In this document: in pieces, positions 10,928-22,307 of the stretch
Layout: every line of letters begins with the position of its first letter
Numbering within the stretch: position 1 is the first letter of the stretch
Source: Siniperca chuatsi
Taxonomy: Eukaryota > Chordata > Actinopteri > Centrarchiformes > Sinipercidae
Assembly: GCF_020085105.1 (NCBI RefSeq)
Contig: NC_058043.1
Span: 19,520,667-19,584,666 of the forward strand
Direction of reading: 5' to 3'
DNA length: 64,000 nucleotides
Notes under the pieces: model-generated
Database searches by the model: none
The model's input: only the letters and a program-made list of their open reading frames with translations
What the model was told of the DNA's origin: nothing
Made by a program: the position numbers and the translations under genes

Positions 10928-13900
10928 GTAAGTAAAGAGACATCTGCACATACAAATACACTCACATGCGAGTGCACACAGTTACTTTATATTGAAATTT
11001 GACCAAACAATTTGTCTCAGTGTTACAATCCACTGTGGCTCCAGTGGAGGGGAGGTTACGTCGCAGTGTGCCAAGCCTGCCAGCGATAAAGCCAGACAGG
11101 CTAAAAACAGCTAAAACACTGGTGGAGAAAGCACTGAAGGTGACTATATGTACAAGACAGACTTCACTGTAACACCTCTGCACATTACCCCACTATCCTC
11201 TTACGTGTTATGTGTCCTATTTGACTCTTTCTGTTTCTCTTCCACTCATTCTCAGTTGAGGAAAGTGTTTTCAGTGCAGGGACCCTATCCTGTGATCCGT
11301 GCTGCCTTATGGGCCAGAGGGTGGGTGGAACGTCGTTTGCCCCATCCTGCCCAGAGAGCACCTCATTGCCATGGCGATGAGGAGGAGGAGGATGGCGATG
11401 GTGGTGATGTCAGTGCTGATGTTACTGGTGAGACAATAGGTTTTAAGAAAGCTACCAAATCAGACATTTGAGAAAACAAGATGCAGTGTTCATGACTGTG
11501 GGAAGAAAAACGGATTTATATAAGGGGTTGAGATACTGGGAAAAGAAGGGGTGTGTATAAGACCCTGCACACAGTATTACTAACAAGTACTATTGTGCTT
11601 TAAACATCAGAAATGTAATTTATGCAATTTTACAATTACATTTTTTTCCCCCAATCATCCATATGTCTGTTAGTTCATTGAGTGATTTAAATTTTGTCTA
11701 AAAGAGAGGTCAGTAATATTTCCCTTAACTGTCAAAGCTAAAAGTCCAGGAGGGGTTAACGTATATGCAACTGGAGCACTAGTTTAGATAGATGGATACC
11801 CCTACACCTGATAAATGATGCATTGTGTACCACATACCGTATAACACAAACTCCTACCCTTTTAACACACCCCTATGCAGATGAAAGCCCACGTGCGCGC
11901 ACTCACACGCACCTCTTTACTTTTCTCTTTACAGTGGATGAAGGCGAGAAAGAAGAGAACCTTGATGATATGTATGCCCTCATGGTAAGATAACGTTCAA
12001 GTGAACCAACATGACACTGACATCTTGCACAGTCTGAAAGCAATCAAATGTGTTATTCGTGTTATTCTTGCATAACATCATTTCCATGTGTCTTTTATTC
12101 ATCGTGCTGTGTATTCTAGCTCAGTCAGCTTGCTAACTTAACTCTTCCTCAACCTTTTCTAGTCTCGCCTGGCTCGAAATGAAACAACATATTTGTACTG
12201 GACAACACGTTGGGATTACATAGACTGTCGCTCCTTACGGCATGACCAAATGACCAATCACTATGCAAATTCTGGGACGTTTACTACCAAGGTCTCATCT
12301 CTAAAGATTTTCTAATGATTGAGTTATTCAACTTTGGTCATAGGTCAGCTAGTGCTCTCCATCTCCTATGTATATATTTCTGTTTCTTTCAGGTAGGGCT
12401 CTGTGTGAACCTGCGTAACCTTCAGTGGTTTGATACAGCAGATCCTGACACCTTCTTCCCAAGATGTTACAGGCTTGGGGCAGAGGATGAAAAGCATGCA
12501 TTCATAGGTCTGCTGTATGGCTCTATTAACACATCTTGCTCTATAAAAGAATATGTATATATAAGAAATTATGTGTCCAGGTGTAAACGAAACATGGAAA
12601 AATCATATGTAGATAAGAAATGCATGAAGTGTAAATGGGGGTTATAAGTGGACTTGTCACATCCACTGTCTTATTTTTATTAGTGATATAGTATCATCTT
12701 AAACAAAACTACACACCCTTTATCTCTCTTGTGTTCTTGTCCTCTTGTTGTTGTTTTTTTAAATATGACAATGAAGAGGATTTCAGGAGGACAGCATGCA
12801 CAAGCCTGCTGCAGCATGTGGTTGAGACAGGTCAATGCAGGAGAGAGGGAGCAGAGGTTGAGCAACAAAAAGCCAAAAACAGTGTCTCTGGTGGTAATAG
12901 ATGCAAAATTAATTAAAAAAAATGCACCTTTGACAATTGTGACCATGATATGAAGTACGGGTCAAGGAGAATGTAACAAATTCTATGATACCAATCTTGT
13001 TTCTCTCTACAGAGCTGGATAATGTGGAGTGTCGATTTGTTGGTCCAGGAATGATCGAAGTGGCTTTACACGTGTGTCAGGAGTTTCTCTGTGTTTTAGA
13101 GCACAGCGATATTGATGTAACTGTAGAAACACCACCCTCAGTGGAAGAACAGCAGTGGGCAGAGTTTCTGCAAGACTACTACATGGTTGTGCAGTGAGTA
13201 TGTTTTCTGGGAGCTTCCTGGGTTTGCTAGAATGATCCTTCTTAGGTCACACTAAATTTATCTGCAGTACTGACAGTCCAAGTCAACTCATCAAATGAAT
13301 ATAGGTCAGTAAAAACTCACTCTAAAATGTTTCTTAAAGAAAAAAAGAACAGTGTCAGAAGCACATACACTACATATGTCTTTTAATAGATTTTCTTAAC
13401 ACTATCTTGAGTTCGTCTTAGGACTCAGGTGGGGGTTAAATATAGAGTCAGTTAGGTTTAAGGTTTGTGTTAAAGTGGGGCTCACTGGAATGATACAGCA
13501 TGTTCCAGTTCCACACTACTGCATATACAAATACCATAAAATATACACGATACTGCATGTTAATATTTATAGTGCACTACAGGAAACTGACATAGCCCTG
13601 CTGTGCCATTTTATAAATAAAAACATATGCAAACAGACATCATTGAGCTCCACCTTCAGAACACTACTGTCTATTTTAAATTAAAAAACTTAAATATAAA
13701 GCTGCCGTTCCTTTTTTCTGAACTGCTGGGTGCACCTGTTGCCTCACATTCTACCATTTCTTTCCAACTGTGAGTAGCTCCTCCATTTCCCTTTGGAAAT
13801 GGAATGAGCGTTGCATTGGATAATAATGTCCATTAAGAACACACTCAGAAATTAAGTGGTTTTAATATTCATTGGTTGGTATTTTTACTGTTCAATTTTG

Positions 13901-16412
13901 TCATTTTTCCCACTGTGAACATACAGTATTCCTATTCACCTAACTACTGTACAAGAACTGTTGCAAAGATGGAGGAGGTAGATAGGTATCAACACATATA
14001 ATTAATAATCTGGACACATAAGGGGTCTTTGAGACAATAACCAGCACAATTACTGTCTTGAGTAAAGCATAATATATATATTTAGTGAATCTGTAGATTA
14101 ATAAACTCAATCCGTGATGTTTTTGTGTAGTGAAGGTGCGTTGATCAGGGGTAGCGGTGTGTTTGTGGAGCGCTGCCAGGCCATGTTAATCAGACTGCAG
14201 GAGGTTTGCCCTCAGCTAGATACAGATGGACTAAAAAACATCTGGATCATCAAACCAGGTGCCAAGTCAAGAGGACGAGGTGAGGCTTTTTTTTTTTGAT
14301 AATAATAAAATAATAGTTACATAGTAATCTTTTAAATTCATCTTTCACTTCTTCCCTATTCTCTCAAAACACAATACTGAAAAAACATACGGTCTTGTTT
14401 TGTGTTGTGAATATTATGGTTGCAACATGAACTGTGACATGCAGATGTTACTATTGCGTCCTTTTTCTACATTTAATTGGAAAAAATAAAATGCCTACAA
14501 TTCCCTTCAGCTTCAGTATAATGAAGGACTGTTAGCCTGCTATTTGTTGAGAAGGCCATCAGAAACACCATGTCCTCTCACTGGAATTGTTGCAGTCAAT
14601 AATGCAGATTTAATTTGTTTAAGCCAGTTTTGGTACTTTTTTTTCCATATCACACCATCCACCCAGGTATTATGTGTATGAATCACCTGGATGAGATTTT
14701 GGCACTCGTGGACAGTGACAGAGGCCTGACAAAGGAGAGTAAGTGGGTGGTTCAGAAATACCTGGAACGTCCTCTGTTGGTTCATGGCACCAAGTTTGAC
14801 CTCCGTCAGTGGTTCCTCGTCACCGACTGGAACCCTCTGACTGTCTGGTTCTACAGAGAGTGCTACCTGCGGTTCTCCACTCAGCCCTACTCAACAAAAA
14901 CTCTGGACAGGTCAGACAGCGGGTCAGACAAAAGAGAAAAACAAATTATATACTTGTACTTGACCTTTGCTGTATTTTGTATCATGAATGCTTTGTGGAG
15001 GGATTGATTTAACAATGCAAGCAGGACTAAATGTACCCGTTTTATTCAAAGCACATTTTACACTTATCGTCATGGACTTAACTTCTTTGTTATTTTCCTC
15101 AGCTCAGTCCACCTGTGCAACAACTCCATCCAGAAGCACTTCCAGCCGTCCTATGACCGCCATCCAGGCGTGCCTGAGGACAATATGTGGTCCTGCTCTC
15201 AGTTTAGGGCTTTTCTGCAGCAGGAAGGCCGTGGGGCAGAGTGGGAGTCAGTGGTGGTCCCAGGCATGCAGCAAGCGGTGGTCCGTGCCCTGCAGACAGC
15301 CCAGGACCTGGTCGAGCCCCGCAAAGCAAGCTTTGAGCTCTACGGAGCTGACTTTATGTTGGGCAGAGATCTGAGGCCTTGGCTTCTGGAGATCAATGCC
15401 AGTCCAACTATGGCCTGTTCCACCGCTGTGACTGCTCGCCTCTGCCCTGCTGTCCAGCTGGACACACTGAGGGTTGTGCTCGACCGACGGACCGATCCTA
15501 GTGCTTACACAGGAGGCTTCCAGCTAATCTATAAACAGGTTGGAATATCTTTACACATCATAGAGGCAATGGGCTTTAATTTCCAGGGGAATTACACTGA
15601 ATAATAGACGCTATGCCATTTATTTATGTTTTACTGTATCACCCTCCCAGGCTGCAGTTGAAGTTCCTCAGTATGTGGGAGTGAACCTGCTGGTGGAAGG
15701 TGCCCCCATACTGCGATCCAGACCTCCACTTCATAGACAAACTGTTATTTCTAACCCAGCTCTCACCATCCAGTTCCCTTCAGATCAGTCATCGCCAGAA
15801 GAGGTTCAAACGACACATAAAACATCAGGTCAGAAGTTCCCAGCAGTCTCTACTTTTCGTCGTTCAGGCAAGGAGAACCAAGCTGTTGGAGCAAAAAAGA
15901 GGCAACTGACATCAACATCTCCTAAGAAGGAACGCAAGGGGAAAACAGAAGTTCTGAATATCTCCTGTGTTCGCAGGTCCTGTCGCAGTCTGGCATCTGA
16001 ACAGCCTTTGATGGTACACACTGAACCTCAGAGGAAACGTTTGGGTTTGAGTCTTGGTGCCAACAGGGCAACTCTGGTCCCACGGAGCCTTTCATTTTCC
16101 CTCAGCCCCCCTCGCAGCATGTCAGATTGTAAATCTCTGCCCAACCCAGGCAATGGATCACACAACTCCAGATCCTTCCTTCCTCAGACAGCTTTTGAGC
16201 CCCAACACAGGGTCTTTCCTTCACTCCGAGGGCCTCTTCCTACCCTGGAGGTCTTTAGCTTGCGACCAAACATTGTGGCTGGAACCACTGCCTGTCATAA
16301 TCCAAACTTGTCCTCTCATCTCAGCGTCCGCAGGCATCAGTTATTCCTCCACTCTCGAAGGCAAAGCATGGCCAAATATAAAGGAGGGTGGACAGGGGAA
16401 CATACACACTAG
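10912..16412 (+). CDS. ttll3: Tubulin tyrosine ligase-like 3, tubulin monoglycylase
   Basis: TTLL3 adds the initiating glycine to glutamate side chains of tubulin tails in ciliary axonemes, using ATP. Twelve coding exons join in frame to 828 codons: 10912-10927, 11021-11139, 11256-11427, 11935-11984, 12163-12291, 12393-12507, 12777-12890, 13013-13193, 14131-14279, 14667-14910, 15103-15538 and 15651-16412. The N-terminal part has the family motif [20 protein letters not shown] (about residue 49) and [16 protein letters not shown] (about 185). The ATP-grasp/TTL domain includes [46 protein letters not shown] and [10 protein letters not shown]. The C-terminal 250 residues are basic and poorly conserved, as in the family. 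The length is close to that of mammalian TTLL3. The start is the only ATG giving an open frame into exon 2. The end of exon 7 is uncertain. Confidence 0.93.
11021..11139 (+). CDS. ttll3: ttll3 coding exon 2
   Basis: This exon encodes the basic N-terminal segment, ending [15 protein letters not shown], which matches the TTLL3 N-terminus. It is bounded by TTTGTCTCAG and the donor GTGACT. Confidence 0.85.
11256..11427 (+). CDS. ttll3: ttll3 coding exon 3
   Basis: This exon encodes the conserved [21 protein letters not shown] block followed by an acidic run, [11 protein letters not shown]. It ends in phase 1 at GTGAGA. Confidence 0.9.
11935..11984 (+). CDS. ttll3: ttll3 coding exon 4
   Basis: A 50-nt exon with TCTTTACAG acceptor and GTAAGA donor. 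It encodes [17 protein letters not shown], with an acidic stretch as in mammalian TTLL3 before the ALMSR motif. Confidence 0.85.
12163..12291 (+). CDS. ttll3: ttll3 coding exon 5
   Basis: This exon encodes [20 protein letters not shown] and ends in SGTFTTK, matching the TTLL3 region just before the GLCLNLRN motif. It is phase 0 at both ends. Confidence 0.9.
12393..12507 (+). CDS. ttll3: ttll3 coding exon 6
   Basis: This exon encodes [13 protein letters not shown] and [18 protein letters not shown], hallmark sequences of TTLL3/TTLL8 glycylases. It ends in phase 1. Confidence 0.93.
12777..12890 (+). CDS. ttll3: ttll3 coding exon 7 (donor uncertain)
   Basis: This exon encodes [18 protein letters not shown] and then a basic/acidic linker. 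Two donors keep the frame: GTCAAT after 12830 and GTGGTA after 12890. The longer form is preferred because mammalian TTLL3 has a similar charged linker of comparable length here. Use of both would give isoforms differing by 20 residues. Confidence 0.7.
13013..13193 (+). CDS. ttll3: ttll3 coding exon 8
   Basis: This exon encodes the helical segment [20 protein letters not shown] through [16 protein letters not shown]. It is bounded by CTCTCTACAG and GTGAGT. The terminal CA joins T of exon 9 to give His (YYMVVHEGA). Confidence 0.9.
13194..14130 (+). other. ttll3 intron 8, no further feature seen
   Basis: This 0.94-kb AT-rich intron contains no recognised exon or repeat. The reading frame at 13475-13684 has no splice support or family similarity. 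Confidence 0.5.
14131..14279 (+). CDS. ttll3: ttll3 coding exon 9
   Basis: This exon encodes [19 protein letters not shown] and [13 protein letters not shown], the start of the ATP-grasp nucleotide-binding segment. It ends in phase 1 at GTGAGG. Confidence 0.95.
14667..14910 (+). CDS. ttll3: ttll3 coding exon 10
   Basis: This exon encodes [32 protein letters not shown] and [20 protein letters not shown]. This is the core of the TTL domain and is nearly identical to mammalian TTLL3. Confidence 0.96.
15103..15538 (+). CDS. ttll3: ttll3 coding exon 11
   Basis: This 436-nt exon encodes [16 protein letters not shown] and [14 protein letters not shown], followed by [20 protein letters not shown]. 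The last segment carries the ATP-grasp metal-binding Glu/Asn, and the exon ends in LIYKQ. Confidence 0.95.
15651..16412 (+). CDS. ttll3: ttll3 terminal coding exon 12
   Basis: The exon opens with [20 protein letters not shown], a conserved TTLL3 segment, then a long Ser/Arg/Lys-rich low-conservation tail. It ends at TAG 16410-16412. A small intron inside the tail cannot be ruled out, but the frame is open throughout. Confidence 0.88.
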   Translation, partial: AAVEVPQYVGVNLLVEGAPILRSRPPLHRQTVISNPALTIQFPSDQSSPEEVQTTHKTSGQKFPAVSTFRRSGKENQAVGAKKRQLTSTSPKKERKGKTEVLNISCVRRSCRSLASEQPLMVHTEPQRKRLGLSLGANRATLVPRSLSFSLSPPRSMSDCKSLPNPGNGSHNSRSFLPQTAFEPQHRVFPSLRGPLPTLEVFSLRPNIVAGTTACHNPNLSSHLSVRRHQLFLHSRRQSMAKYKGGWTGEHTH

Positions 16413-18445
16413 TGGTGTTGAGTATTAAAAAGATGGAAAGAAAACAGTAGGAAGTACAGAAGCGGTTTTGTCAGCAACAACATTGTTATTAATTTATATG
16501 TTAATGGCCTGGGATGGCATCAGATTTTGTTTGCAGAAACTTGTGAAAATCATGGTGAGAGTGCAGAAGTGAGACATTTTCAAATCAGTCACATAGGGGT
16601 TTTAAATATACAACAATAAGGTAAATATGAGTACTTTTACCTTCTTATATTAGGAGTAAAGTGTTACACATACCATATATTTCAGTAGTAAATTTGAATC
16701 ATGTCTTATTTTGGCTGACTGGAAACAAAATATGTATATGTTTTATGATTATGTTTTGAAAATCAATATTCTGTAATCAATATTCTGTAAGTTAATTTGT
16801 ATTAAAACAAACAAATAGTTAATTCAAGTGTCTCCAGTGTGGCAGATATTCCAAGGTGACTGGGCAGAAAATATATCATGAAATGATCACTGGTTCCATC
16901 TTTTGCTGAAAAATAATCAGCTTCATATTAACATTACCAACAGGATGCAGGTATTTCAAATCCCCAGCAGGTGGCAATAAAGGCTCAATGAGCTAATTAA
17001 CTACAATTTATGCCAAAGCCTTTCTAAGAGAGGAAATGAAATAGGAAAGAACTGACAGCCATTATCCAGATGTTTGTACATATTCAGCAACACCTGGTTG
17101 ATCTGGTCTTTCAGCCTCTTTATAAACATAAAGTCAAAATGTGAAAATAGCTTATAAACTTAAAAATGTTAAGGAGCACTGGGAGAGAGCCACAGCAGTG
17201 TCAGTGCTCACTAAACGGTTGATTGCTGCTTGATTAACAGACCTTTTCTGAATGGTTTAGACACCAATACACATTTAATTGCCACTTATTTGACCAAATT
17301 AATGCAATTTATTGTAAACATAATTTTTTAAAGAACTAAATAAGTCTGGGCATTTGCCTGAACTACATGGCTAAAATAAACTACTGAAATTGGCAAACTG
17401 AAAGATTTTTTTTTTTGGTGGCAATTTTACCCTTAATTGTACAGACTGACAGAAATAGAGACAAGAAACAATGAGGGAGGGAGAGATATGTATGATGTGC
17501 AACAAAAGGTCAAACCGGAGTTATTGTAGTTATGTGTATTAACCATTAAGCCTCCAGCACCCAACTACTGAGATGAGTGGTAAAAGCATTATTTAACTAT
17601 AGAAGAAAATTGTTAAATGAATAATGGGTGAGCTACACCTCATATGGTATCTTATGACAGCAATAAAACATGGAACTTCTCCTTAAACAAATGAACGGAA
17701 ATGAATTTAAAGATAATTAGTTTCAGAGGAACTAATGACATTTAGGGTGCAGGTCATGGATCTTACACTTCAGTTTGTACAAACAAACCAGATATGCAAT
17801 AAAACAACTCTCCTACAGCTCCGAAATGATAGTGGAAACAATAATATGTGGTTGAAGAGTTTGTGATGTTGAGCATCGACATTGGGCCTGTGTACAAATG
17901 CAAACGTGTTGCTATCTGCAGCATGAGATAAACCTTAATGACTGTAAGTGCTGTCACATATCTGACATATGTGATTGCACAATACAGTACAGATTGTGGT
18001 GATAAGTAGTATTTGTTGTGATTTATGCGTCTACATGTTTTGATGTACTTCTCCTGTCTACATAGTACAATACTGGGAGTGTAAATATAGAGAGAGATAA
18101 TAGCATTTCATACTGAATCATACAGCCAATAAGAAACACGTCTTCCTGTCAAAGCTGTTGACAAGATGCAGATGGATCCTGATTATTGCCTCAGGAGATG
18201 AACTGAAACTGTTTACACTCGTGTGTATTTACTTGTTGTTGTATCGGTGAGCACAGACGTTTAACCAGCAGGAGAGCCGGGCTACAGATCTGCCATTACG
18301 TAAATGTTCCCTGCGACATGAATGTTGTGGTGTAAAATAACTAAAACTGAACAGATTGGATTTCATTTGCAGATCTTTTCACACACACTCTCCTTCTCTT
18401 TCATATACATACAGTCAAAGCGATTTTCCACGGGAAAAAAAATAC
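16413..18445. other. ttll3 3' UTR and convergent intergenic region
   Basis: AT-rich DNA without exons. A possible ttll3 polyadenylation signal, AATAAA, lies at 16976-16981, giving a 3' UTR of about 0.58 kb. Transcription from bhlhe40 approaches from the other side. No family repeat was recognised. Confidence 0.45.
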
Positions 18446-18451
18446 TTTATT
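18446..18451 (-). terminator. Candidate bhlhe40 polyadenylation signal
   Basis: The minus strand reads AATAAA here, about 1.15 kb after the bhlhe40 stop codon. That is a normal 3' UTR length for this immediate-early-type gene. Confidence 0.55.
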
Positions 18452-19599
18452 AATACACTTAATATATGTATATCAACATTTATAGACAAAGTATGTACAT
18501 CAAACATCTTTCATGTAGGTCCCAAAATATAAAATCTCAAGTACCTCTTTCTATAGAAAACTAGTCTTCTGGTAAAACGTTTACATTCACTTCTCTCCTC
18601 CTGACTCCTTTGACTCCAGTATTCATACGTAGTACAGAGAATAAACATCTGAGATTTATCAGCTTTTCACAAGTAAAAGGCAACAGCAAGAACAAACACC
18701 AGGTTTGACTTGAGCAGAAACAGATGTTGAGTATGCAGACCAGGTCCAGCACAGTGCTACAGTATGTACACAGTTTCTGAGTACACAACGTACAATTGTC
18801 CACACTCTGCCCTCCTTCTATCTCTCCGGACGGACAAGAGTGCAAGAACAGGTATCAAAAATAGAAATGTACAAGAAGTCTATGAACAATAATTACAGAA
18901 AATCCATCTATACTGTCTGTTTGTCAATGAAAAACAAGACTTCTCATTCAGTGTGGTCATGTGGTGGCCCATTCCTTCATCCATGCATTGGGTGTACCCT
19001 TACTCTTGTCTGTACACGCTTGAGGACACCCTTGTATTTTACAGTGCCAGTCATCATAGTGTCTGGTTCGAAGGGCATTTTCAGTGATGATAATGGTGAC
19101 CTACAGGACATAGGCAACAAACTTTGGGTGAAATATTACCGCTAACATTTGAGGCAACACTTTTTCTAAAAGTACAAAGATAGCGTGTCTCTATTGCAAC
19201 AGCTACAAGTGAGATGCATCAGTGTCATCTGCATTTATACTTTAACAGCAGCATCTTAAACATATCTTTCTTTACATTCAACCAAGTGTGTGTGTGTGTG
19301 TGTGTGTGTGTTGGTGTATGTGCAGGGCAGGTCCAGTTTATATGATACATTTGCATTGAGTAATACCACTGAGCTTTAAACATTCAACCAGAGTTTTACA
19401 TCCTCTGAGTGTGGATGGATGTTGCTCTCCCCTCCATCTCTTCTAGATCATTCCTACAAGTTCACTGTTTGACCTCCAGGCTGAGGACAGGTATGAGGAT
19501 GGATTATGGATATGCTCAGTCATGTTCTCATTCCTACTACTGTCTCTGCTCCTGGGCACTAGAACAGGATAATCTCTTCACCCCTGTTTTTCGTATCTC
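18452..19599 (-). other. bhlhe40 3' untranslated region
   Basis: The stretch lies between the stop codon at 19600 and the candidate AATAAA at 18446-18451. It contains a GT run near 19285-19311 (CA on the transcript) but no reading frame with support. Confidence 0.55.
19285..19311. repeat. (GT)n microsatellite in bhlhe40 3' UTR
   Basis: A run of about 13 GT dinucleotides in the presumed 3' UTR. Confidence 0.9.
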
Positions 19600-20513
19600 T
19601 CAGTCTTTGGTTTCCAGGTTGAGGGGTGGTACCTGCTTTAGTGCCTGAAGGAGGGCAGGGGAGTCCATGGGGGTCTGAGACATGACTGGGGCTGGAGAGC
19701 CTCCCCTGGGAGACAACACTAGCTGAGGTGGAGGCGGTCTTTCGCTGGGCATGGCGGGTGAAGAGCCTCCCATGCCAGGGTAGAGCATGGGCATGGCCCC
19801 GGGGTACCAGCATTTCTCCAGCATTGGCAGGTAGGCTGCAGCAGAAGGTGGAATGAGGTAGAAAGGCATGCAGAGGGGATGTGGAGGAGGCGGATGGTTG
19901 GGGGATACGCTCATGTAACTACTGTAACCGCTAGAGGACGATGATGATTCTCCACCTGAGAACAGCTCATCCTCAGACGACTCCACCCGGGGTCGTTTGT
20001 GGCGCGGCTCGTCATCCTCCTGCTTGATGCTGGAGCTCTGCCTCTCGCCCAGCGTTCGCTTCAGCTGGCTCTCCTGACCATAGTAATCTGGACGTCCCTG
20101 TGGCGCCCCAGATTCAGTCTTCTCCAGCTCTCCCCCATAACCGCTGTCTGTATCCGTATCACTGCCACTCTGCTCACTGCTCGGTGGAGCGTACGCCCGC
20201 TGGATGACAGGCACACAGTTCCTCCCATAGCCCTCGCTGGGTTTAGGGGGTAAGCTGGCGGGCATCTCCTTGTGAGGTTGGTGCTGGTGGTAGGTGGGGA
20301 TTTCCTCAGGTCGAGGGCTGAGAGGAGTGCGGGGTCGGACCGGACTTTGCAGCACCTCTGCAGCTAACTTGTGAAGGTGATTGATCACATGGGATGGCGT
20401 GAAGTCTCCATCAGTCTCGTGATTGGTTAGATACTGAAGAATCTCCTTGGCACACAAGTGGAAGCCAGAGCGGAACATCTCCTCTGACTTCTCCTGGCTG
20501 ACAGGAGGCTGCT
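19600..20513 (-). CDS. bhlhe40: bhlhe40 terminal coding exon 5 (Orange domain and repression region)
   Basis: This long last exon carries the Orange domain, the Ser/Pro-rich C-terminal repression region with a His/Pro run, and the conserved PPLNLETKD end. The acceptor is TTTACAG. The stop is TGA at 19600-19602. Confidence 0.97.
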
Positions 20514-20666
20514 CTGTAAACACAACAAGAAACCACACCATCAGAATTTTGACATGGAAGTAGCAATGCAGATTTTATGTCTATTTCCCTACAACTATAG
20601 CTATATTTGAAGTCACTTATTTGCCTGTAGTTCTGCATAATTCTGTCATCCTGTTCCACATGCATA

Positions 20667-20701
<35 letters not shown>

Positions 20702-21850
20702 TCTGCAGCTCACCAATTTGCATGCCGCTCTGCAGAGCAAGGATCTTCTGCTGCTGTTGCTCCAGAAGAGAGGTGAGGGCTTTCACATGCTTGAGTGTGA
20801 GCTCTAAAACCACAGCCTTCTCCAGATGGCCCAGAGTCTGTAGGAAACAGACACAGTCAGCACATCCTCACCTCTTATACAACACATAGACTCTAAGCTT
20901 TACTACCCATGTACACATGATCTTTGGCTGTCCCATCATCATAACACTACAGCAGCAACCACAAAGGCAAAAATAATCAATAAGATGATAAGGGATCATA
21001 TAAATGACACAGATAATATGCAGTCTGGAGTATTAATTATATTACAATTACATTTTAATTTTTAAAACCACCAATTTAAACAATGACACATGACAGAAGA
21101 CACATCCTCTTTACTACTGACGCACAGAGGATGTAATACCACCGAACAGCCACTCGATGGTGCATGCCACTCAATACAGTGAATCCCATTATCTCTCCAT
21201 ACGGCATGAACTTACCGTGAGTTTGAGGTGCTCTGGTAATAAGTCTTTCAACTGAGCGATGCACTCGTTTATCCGGTCACGCCTTTTCTTCTCAATGAGT
21301 CTGTGAGGCAGCTTGTAGGTTTCCTGCAAGAATAAACAGCAATATTGGGTTAATTCAGCTGATCTGAGAGCACACAGCTAGCTCTTTATGATCAGAGGCA
21401 GTCACATCGATAGGGAGGACTCCAGGAGTTATGTCATAGCAGAAATTAGGTCAACCATTTATGGGGCTACAAGACTACTGCCAGCCTAATTCTTCCCTTT
21501 TTAGTTCACACCCTTTAATAAAAACTATATGGTTAAAACTTAACAATTGGCAATATACAAAATAATAACGGACCTTGCTCTCCTCTCCTCTCTTCATTCC
21601 ACGCCTGGGTTTATAAACATACATCGGGAAATCCATCCTAAAGAAATAAAGAGAGAGAACAGCAGTAAGGTATGAGGTAATGGTTAGGTGAAGTTTATGA
21701 TACAGAACAAATAACATATCAAGTGCGTTTGAGGATAAGGCTACACAGTCTAGTAAAAGCATTTAGAAGTATAACTTACCCCTGCACGTCTGCCATATCA
21801 GCCTGGTGTTTGGACAGAGGAGGTGGCTGCGCGCTTGGAATTCGCTCCAT
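19600..21850 (-). CDS. bhlhe40: Class E basic helix-loop-helix protein 40 (DEC1/Stra13)
   Basis: This is a nuclear transcriptional repressor that binds CACGTG E-boxes and acts in the circadian clock, hypoxia response and differentiation. Five exons (21780-21850, 21574-21637, 21216-21323, 20714-20837, 19600-20513) join to 426 residues, close to the 412 of the human protein. The protein starts MERIPSAQPPP, as DEC1 does. The bHLH domain (about residues 49-107) has the basic region HRLIEKKRRDRIN. The Orange domain spans about 136-172 (FRSGFHLCAKEILQYL). Later come NCVPVIQRAYAP, EQSGSDTDTDSGYGGE, a SUMO-type site IKQEDDE, the block FYLIPPSAAAYLPMLEKCWY and the invariant end PPLNLETKD. DEC2-type Ala/Gly-rich repeats are absent, which supports bhlhe40 over bhlhe41. 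Confidence 0.97.
20670..20700. repeat. (GT)n microsatellite in bhlhe40 intron 4
   Basis: About 15 GT dinucleotides on the plus strand (CA on the transcript), starting 14 nt inside the intron from the exon 4 donor. Confidence 0.93.
20714..20837 (-). CDS. bhlhe40: bhlhe40 coding exon 4 (helix 2)
   Basis: The exon encodes TLGHLEKAVVLELTLKHVKA, then LLEQQQQKILALQSG. The intron after it is only 200 bp. It begins GTGAGC and meets a CA-repeat 14 nt downstream. Confidence 0.97.
21216..21323 (-). CDS. bhlhe40: bhlhe40 coding exon 3 (basic region and helix 1)
   Basis: Exactly 36 codons, from ETYKLPHRLIEKKRRDRINE to EHLKLT, covering the DNA-contacting basic region, helix 1 and the start of the loop. 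Confidence 0.97.
21574..21637 (-). CDS. bhlhe40: bhlhe40 coding exon 2
   Basis: The exon encodes MDFPMYVYKPRRGMKRGEES and K. The GTCCGT donor is weak, but the splice to ETYKLPHR is certain from the protein. Confidence 0.95.
21780..21850 (-). CDS. bhlhe40: bhlhe40 coding exon 1
   Basis: The exon encodes MERIPSAQPPPLSKHQADMA, then DVQ. It ends in phase 2 with donor GTAAGT. The start is the first ATG of the family-typical N-terminus. Confidence 0.95.
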
Positions 21851-22162
21851 TCTTTTTACTCCAATTACGCAGTCAAAGTACGTTTCCAATGCAGTCACAA
21901 ATAAATACGCATTTATTTACGCGTGACGAAAAAAAAAGTTGCAAAGCAGCAGTTAGCTAAATGCCCTAAAATGCTTTTAAAAACGGTCAGAAATGTGTAC
22001 TAATTATTATTTAATACTAGTCTTGCTAATTTAAAGGTTATTTTGGGTGTGAAAATGGTTTCAAGTTAGTCCCTGCGATTTCCACGCCGTGGTCCCGCCG
22101 CTGAAGGAAGGCAACCCTCTTAGTGGCGCGTTGGGAAAGTGGGGGAGGACTGAGCGACGAGT

Positions 22163-22173
22163 TAAATAAACCC
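22163..22173 (-). promoter_or_regulatory. TATA-like element of bhlhe40
   Basis: The minus strand reads GGGTTTATTTAACTC here, an AT-rich box within GC-rich flanks about 320 bp above the start codon. It is a reasonable TATA-like position, but the start site is not shown by the sequence. Confidence 0.35.
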
Positions 22174-22217
22174 TCTGACTCTCAGCTCAGCCTGACCTAC
22201 CTCAGTCACATGAGGCT

Positions 22218-22223
22218 CACGTG
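22218..22223. promoter_or_regulatory. Canonical E-box CACGTG in bhlhe40 promoter
   Basis: The perfect palindrome CACGTG in GGCTCACGTGTT lies about 370 bp upstream of the start codon. CLOCK/BMAL1 activation and DEC1 autorepression act through such sites in mammals. Confidence 0.6.
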
Positions 22224-22299
22224 TTAAACGGCGCTGTATCCTCTGCGGAGGGACGTCCCACTTTCTACCGATAAGCAGCCTCAGTGGGCGGACGGCGGG

Positions 22300-22307
22300 T
22301 GACGTCA
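22300..22307. promoter_or_regulatory. Perfect CRE (TGACGTCA)
   Basis: TGACGTCA, the full CREB/ATF palindrome, lies 76 bp upstream of the proximal E-box. It agrees with the known cAMP and stress inducibility of DEC1. Confidence 0.6.
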
